The notes beneath the pieces were generated by a model. That model saw only the letters and a list, made by a program, of their open reading frames with translations. It did no database searches and had not been told where the DNA came from. The translations under genes and the position numbers were made by a program. Positions 59,086-64,000 of a stretch of 64,000 nucleotides of DNA are shown piece by piece. Each line of letters starts with the position of its first letter. Position 1 is the first letter of the stretch. The stretch comes from Chloroflexi bacterium bin20 (GTDB lineage Bacteria; Chloroflexota; Anaerolineae; Aggregatilineales; Phototrophicaceae), in NCBI GenBank assembly GCA_002238485.1, contig MPMG01000001.1, positions 848,991 through 912,990 on the forward strand. Reading direction: 5' to 3'.

Positions 59086-60758
59086 TTGATAAACAAGATA
59101 AGCACGACGGTTCGTCGCCACCTGCTCGCGCTGCTGGCGTTGGCAACGCTAATCGTGGCGATGACATTCCCCACGATCCTATACGTGTTTAACACGGAGG
59201 TCTTCTGGCTGCCAACTGGCGCCGATGGGGACGTTTGGATGAAGTTCTGGGATGCCTGGTATGGAAAAAGTCTGCTATTGGGACGTGCCGATTTTTACTT
59301 CTCTGACCTGCTCTTTTATCCACAGGGCTTGTCGCTAGTTTTCCACAACTTCTGTATTCCCCACATGTTGGTGTTCGCTGGGCTGCAATCCATCATGCCA
59401 GCATCAAACGCCTATAACCTTACCTATCTCGTAACTGTCTTCGCCATATGCAGTTCCGCTTATCTTTACCTAGGTTATCTGTTCACTGACAAATGGATCT
59501 CTTTGCTCGGCGCGGTAATCGTCGGCCTCAGTCCCTTTGTCGTGGGGCACTCGTCGCACCCAGACCTCAGTCTCATCGCCACGATTCCCTTATCGCTGTA
59601 TTTCTTCCACCGTGGCGTACTGGAGTGCCGGCCTCGGTTCGTCGTGGCGTCTGCCGTCTTGACAGGAATCACAGCCTATATTGGACTCTATGTCTTTGTC
59701 TGTCTCTGCATTTCCATCGTATTGTACATTGTCTATTTCTCAGTCGAGAGATGGCGAGATCGCCGATTCCTGGTTACGGCAGCCTTATTTGTCCTGCTTT
59801 CCGCAGCGATCTATACGAATACTTTGTCAATCTCCGACACCCGTTATTGGAGCCACTATTTCGCCAGATCTTTCAAGCCGGCGAGGGATCGACTCATTTG
59901 CTGAGCAGATCGTTTCTTGGTTACACAGTTCTCATTTTGATCGCTATTGGCTTTGTGCGGCCGGGTTCCCGCCGAAAGATGACGCCCTGGTTGATTCTGT
60001 TGGCTCCCTTTCTGATTCTGCGGCTGGGCGATTTTCTTACAGTCGGGGGCAGACAATACCTGGACGTTCCGCTGCCCAAACACTTTCTTGATACGTTGGT
60101 GCCCGGCGTTTTCGAGGGTTTCCACACATCCGACCATTTCCAAATTGGCCTGTTGTTTCCGCTGGCAGTTCTGGCATGTTTCGGCGCGCAGACTCTCCAG
60201 CAAGTATTCTCGGCGCGCCACTTTCAGGCACTAGTTCTGCTGTGTATTGCCCTGGTCGCATTTGAGTACTATCAACCCGTTTTGCCGAGGATCATACCCA
60301 AGGAGCAATTCACATTTCTCGAGGCATTAAAAGACGAACCTGACAATGTCCGTATCATCAACGCGCCATCTGGCCGAGGGAATTCCAAGAATTATCTTCT
60401 TTATCAATCACTAAGCAGTTTTCCTCAAGCCGAGGGTCTTATCTCGCGCACTCCATCGGCGGCTTACGATTACATTCGAGCCAACGCTATTCTCGATCAA
60501 TGGCATCGTAACCGCGAGGTGATCTGCTCCAACGAGTATCTCAACGGATTTGGTATGTCAGAGGCGCTCTATCTTGCCGCTTTGGACCAGCTGGAAAAGG
60601 ATGGATTCAGCCACGTTGTTTTCCATCCCAGCTTGGGCCACGGATTCTCAATACGCAAAAGCTTCCATCCCGCCCAGCCATTCTATTCCGACGACAATGT
60701 TTCGATCTACCGCTTGGATGACCTTCGGGCAAGCTGTCCTAGTCAAGCTCAATCGTAG
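59086..60758 (+). pseudogene. Frameshifted polytopic membrane protein (GT-C glycosyltransferase-like)
   Basis: Two overlapping frames together encode one protein of about 555 residues. The first (to the stop at 59904) has a hydrophobic N-terminus, VFWLPTGADGDVWMKFWDAWYGKSLLLGRADFYFSD (an early acidic loop as in GT-C transferases) and about eight helices. From about 59800-59815 the meaningful reading moves back one base: SDLYEYFVNLRHPLLEPLF, then RSFLGYTVLILIAIGFV and a soluble C-terminus (residues to 60758). A single missing base would explain it, so it is a disrupted gene or a sequencing error. The region looks less GC-rich than its neighbours. The family assignment is by layout only. Confidence 0.7.
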
Positions 60759-60816
60759 GCAGCCAAGCCGATCGCCATCCCAAGAATGTTCCGCCCTGCT
60801 CATTGCCTAGTGCAAG

Positions 60817-60845
60817 AAAAAAAACAGCGCAGCAGGTGCACAGAG
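60817..60845 (-). terminator. rRNA operon terminator (3' arm of the 5S stem plus T8)
   Basis: On the minus strand the sequence just after 5S, CTCTGTGCACCTGCTGCGC, pairs with GCGCAGCAGGTCTGCAGAG upstream of 5S (60965-60983). It is followed by CTG and eight T residues (60817-60824). Confidence 0.65.
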
Positions 60846-60962
60846 CGTTGGCGGCGGCATACTCTCCCACATCGTCTCCAATGCAGTACCATCTGCGCTC
60901 GCGGGCTTAACTGCCGGGTTCGGGATGATGCCGGGTGTACCCCCGCGGCTCTAGCCACCAAC
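60846..60962 (-). rRNA. rrf: 5S ribosomal RNA
   Basis: A 117-nt minus-strand gene. Helix I pairs GTTGGTGGC with GCCGCCAAC; internal landmarks include CCCGAACCCGGCAGTTAAGCC and the loop-E region GTACTGC...GGAGA. It lies 107 bases after 23S in the usual 16S-23S-5S order. Confidence 0.95.
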
Positions 60963-61035
60963 ACTCTGCAGACCTGCTGCGCCGCAGCTTGCCTCACAGA
61001 GGGTAATCAACACTTGGGTAATTCCTAGATCCTGC

Positions 61036-61065
61036 CGCGCGCCAAAAATGCCAGACACCCCGCAC
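61036..61065 (-). other. 3' arm of the 23S rRNA processing stem
   Basis: The transcript here (GUGCGGGGUGUCUGGC...) pairs with the 5' flank of 23S at 63919-63949 (GCCGGGCACUCCGUAC) in at least 16 consecutive base pairs including G-U, and pairing resumes beyond an internal loop (GGCGCGCG with CGCGUGCC). This is the helix cut by RNase III in pre-rRNA. Confidence 0.7.
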
Positions 61066-61069
61066 AAAA

Positions 61070-63914
<2,845 letters not shown>

Positions 63915-64000
63915 CATCGTACGGAGTGCCCGGCTCTCTTGGCACGCGCTTTTTAGGTATTACCTTCGCGTTGATTATTCACCTGTTAAGACGCACACGG
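63915..64000 (-). other. Start of the 16S-23S spacer
   Basis: Holds the 5' arm of the 23S processing stem (63919-63949). The remaining 50 bases to the window edge contain no tRNA or other gene that I can see; 16S would lie further to the right. Confidence 0.5.

Noticed and set aside
60963..61069. A possible tRNA between 23S and 5S
   Set aside because: No cloverleaf is present; the spacer is accounted for by the two rRNA processing stems.

Overview
The window is high-GC bacterial chromosome with densely packed genes, many joined by 4-base ATGA overlaps. Nothing in it is plasmid- or phage-like. The gene set best fits a Chloroflexota (Anaerolineae-like) bacterium: 2-oxoacid:ferredoxin oxidoreductase KorAB beside a GntR regulator, citrate synthase and aconitase, a Sat-CysC fusion, nusB-tatA/B-tatC, FakA with two DegV/FakB proteins, a CUT1 sugar importer with sugar oxidoreductase and isomerase genes, a THI5-like importer, and a di-haem cytochrome c lipoprotein. 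The phylum is an inference from gene content; the 23S rRNA at the right end would settle it.

Layout. 1-4.4 kb: aconitase (5' end outside the window), an MFS transporter and a small membrane protein. 4.4-10.6 kb: a tandem RNase HI gene whose stop codon lies in a MITE-like insertion, a PLP aminotransferase, a GntR regulator and KorAB. 10.6-12.7 kb (minus): MoeB-rhodanese, a sulfur carrier ending GG-LD and a JAMM protease. 12.9-20.6 kb: citrate synthase, two rhomboids, a CPBP-like membrane protein, threonine aldolase and a P-type Ca2+-type ATPase. 20.6-28.1 kb: Sat-CysC, TatC, TatA/B, NusB, an ABC exporter, AnmK and a membrane protein. 28.1-28.3 kb: two tRNA-Ser genes. 28.6-37.1 kb: a long co-directional run (CPBP protease, RlmN, Rpe, FakA, two DegV, RecG), then CoaD, a coiled-coil protein and ComEC. 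40.8-49.9 kb: a sugar uptake and catabolism locus with two divergent arms, then an ArgH-like lyase. 49.9-58.9 kb: cytochrome c lipoprotein, ribosomal protein S20, a cysteine-desulfurase-like enzyme, a THI5-like ABC importer, a histidine kinase/response regulator pair, a P1 peptidase and a DUF2007-like protein. 59.0-60.8 kb: a frameshifted membrane protein. 60.8-64 kb: 5S and 23S rRNA on the minus strand.

The most informative unexplained signals are: (1) a family of small mobile elements with a hairpin core (about 5.4, 10.6, 28.5, 43.1 and 44.3 kb), two of them flanked by clear 10-13 bp target duplications; (2) the tandem RNase HI protein with a catalytically dead second domain; (3) the sulfur-carrier/JAMM/E1 cassette; (4) a recurrent extended -10 promoter, GTGCTAnnnT; and (5) a protein with four Y-x-x-G-x-x-x-G octads encoded inside the sugar-importer locus.
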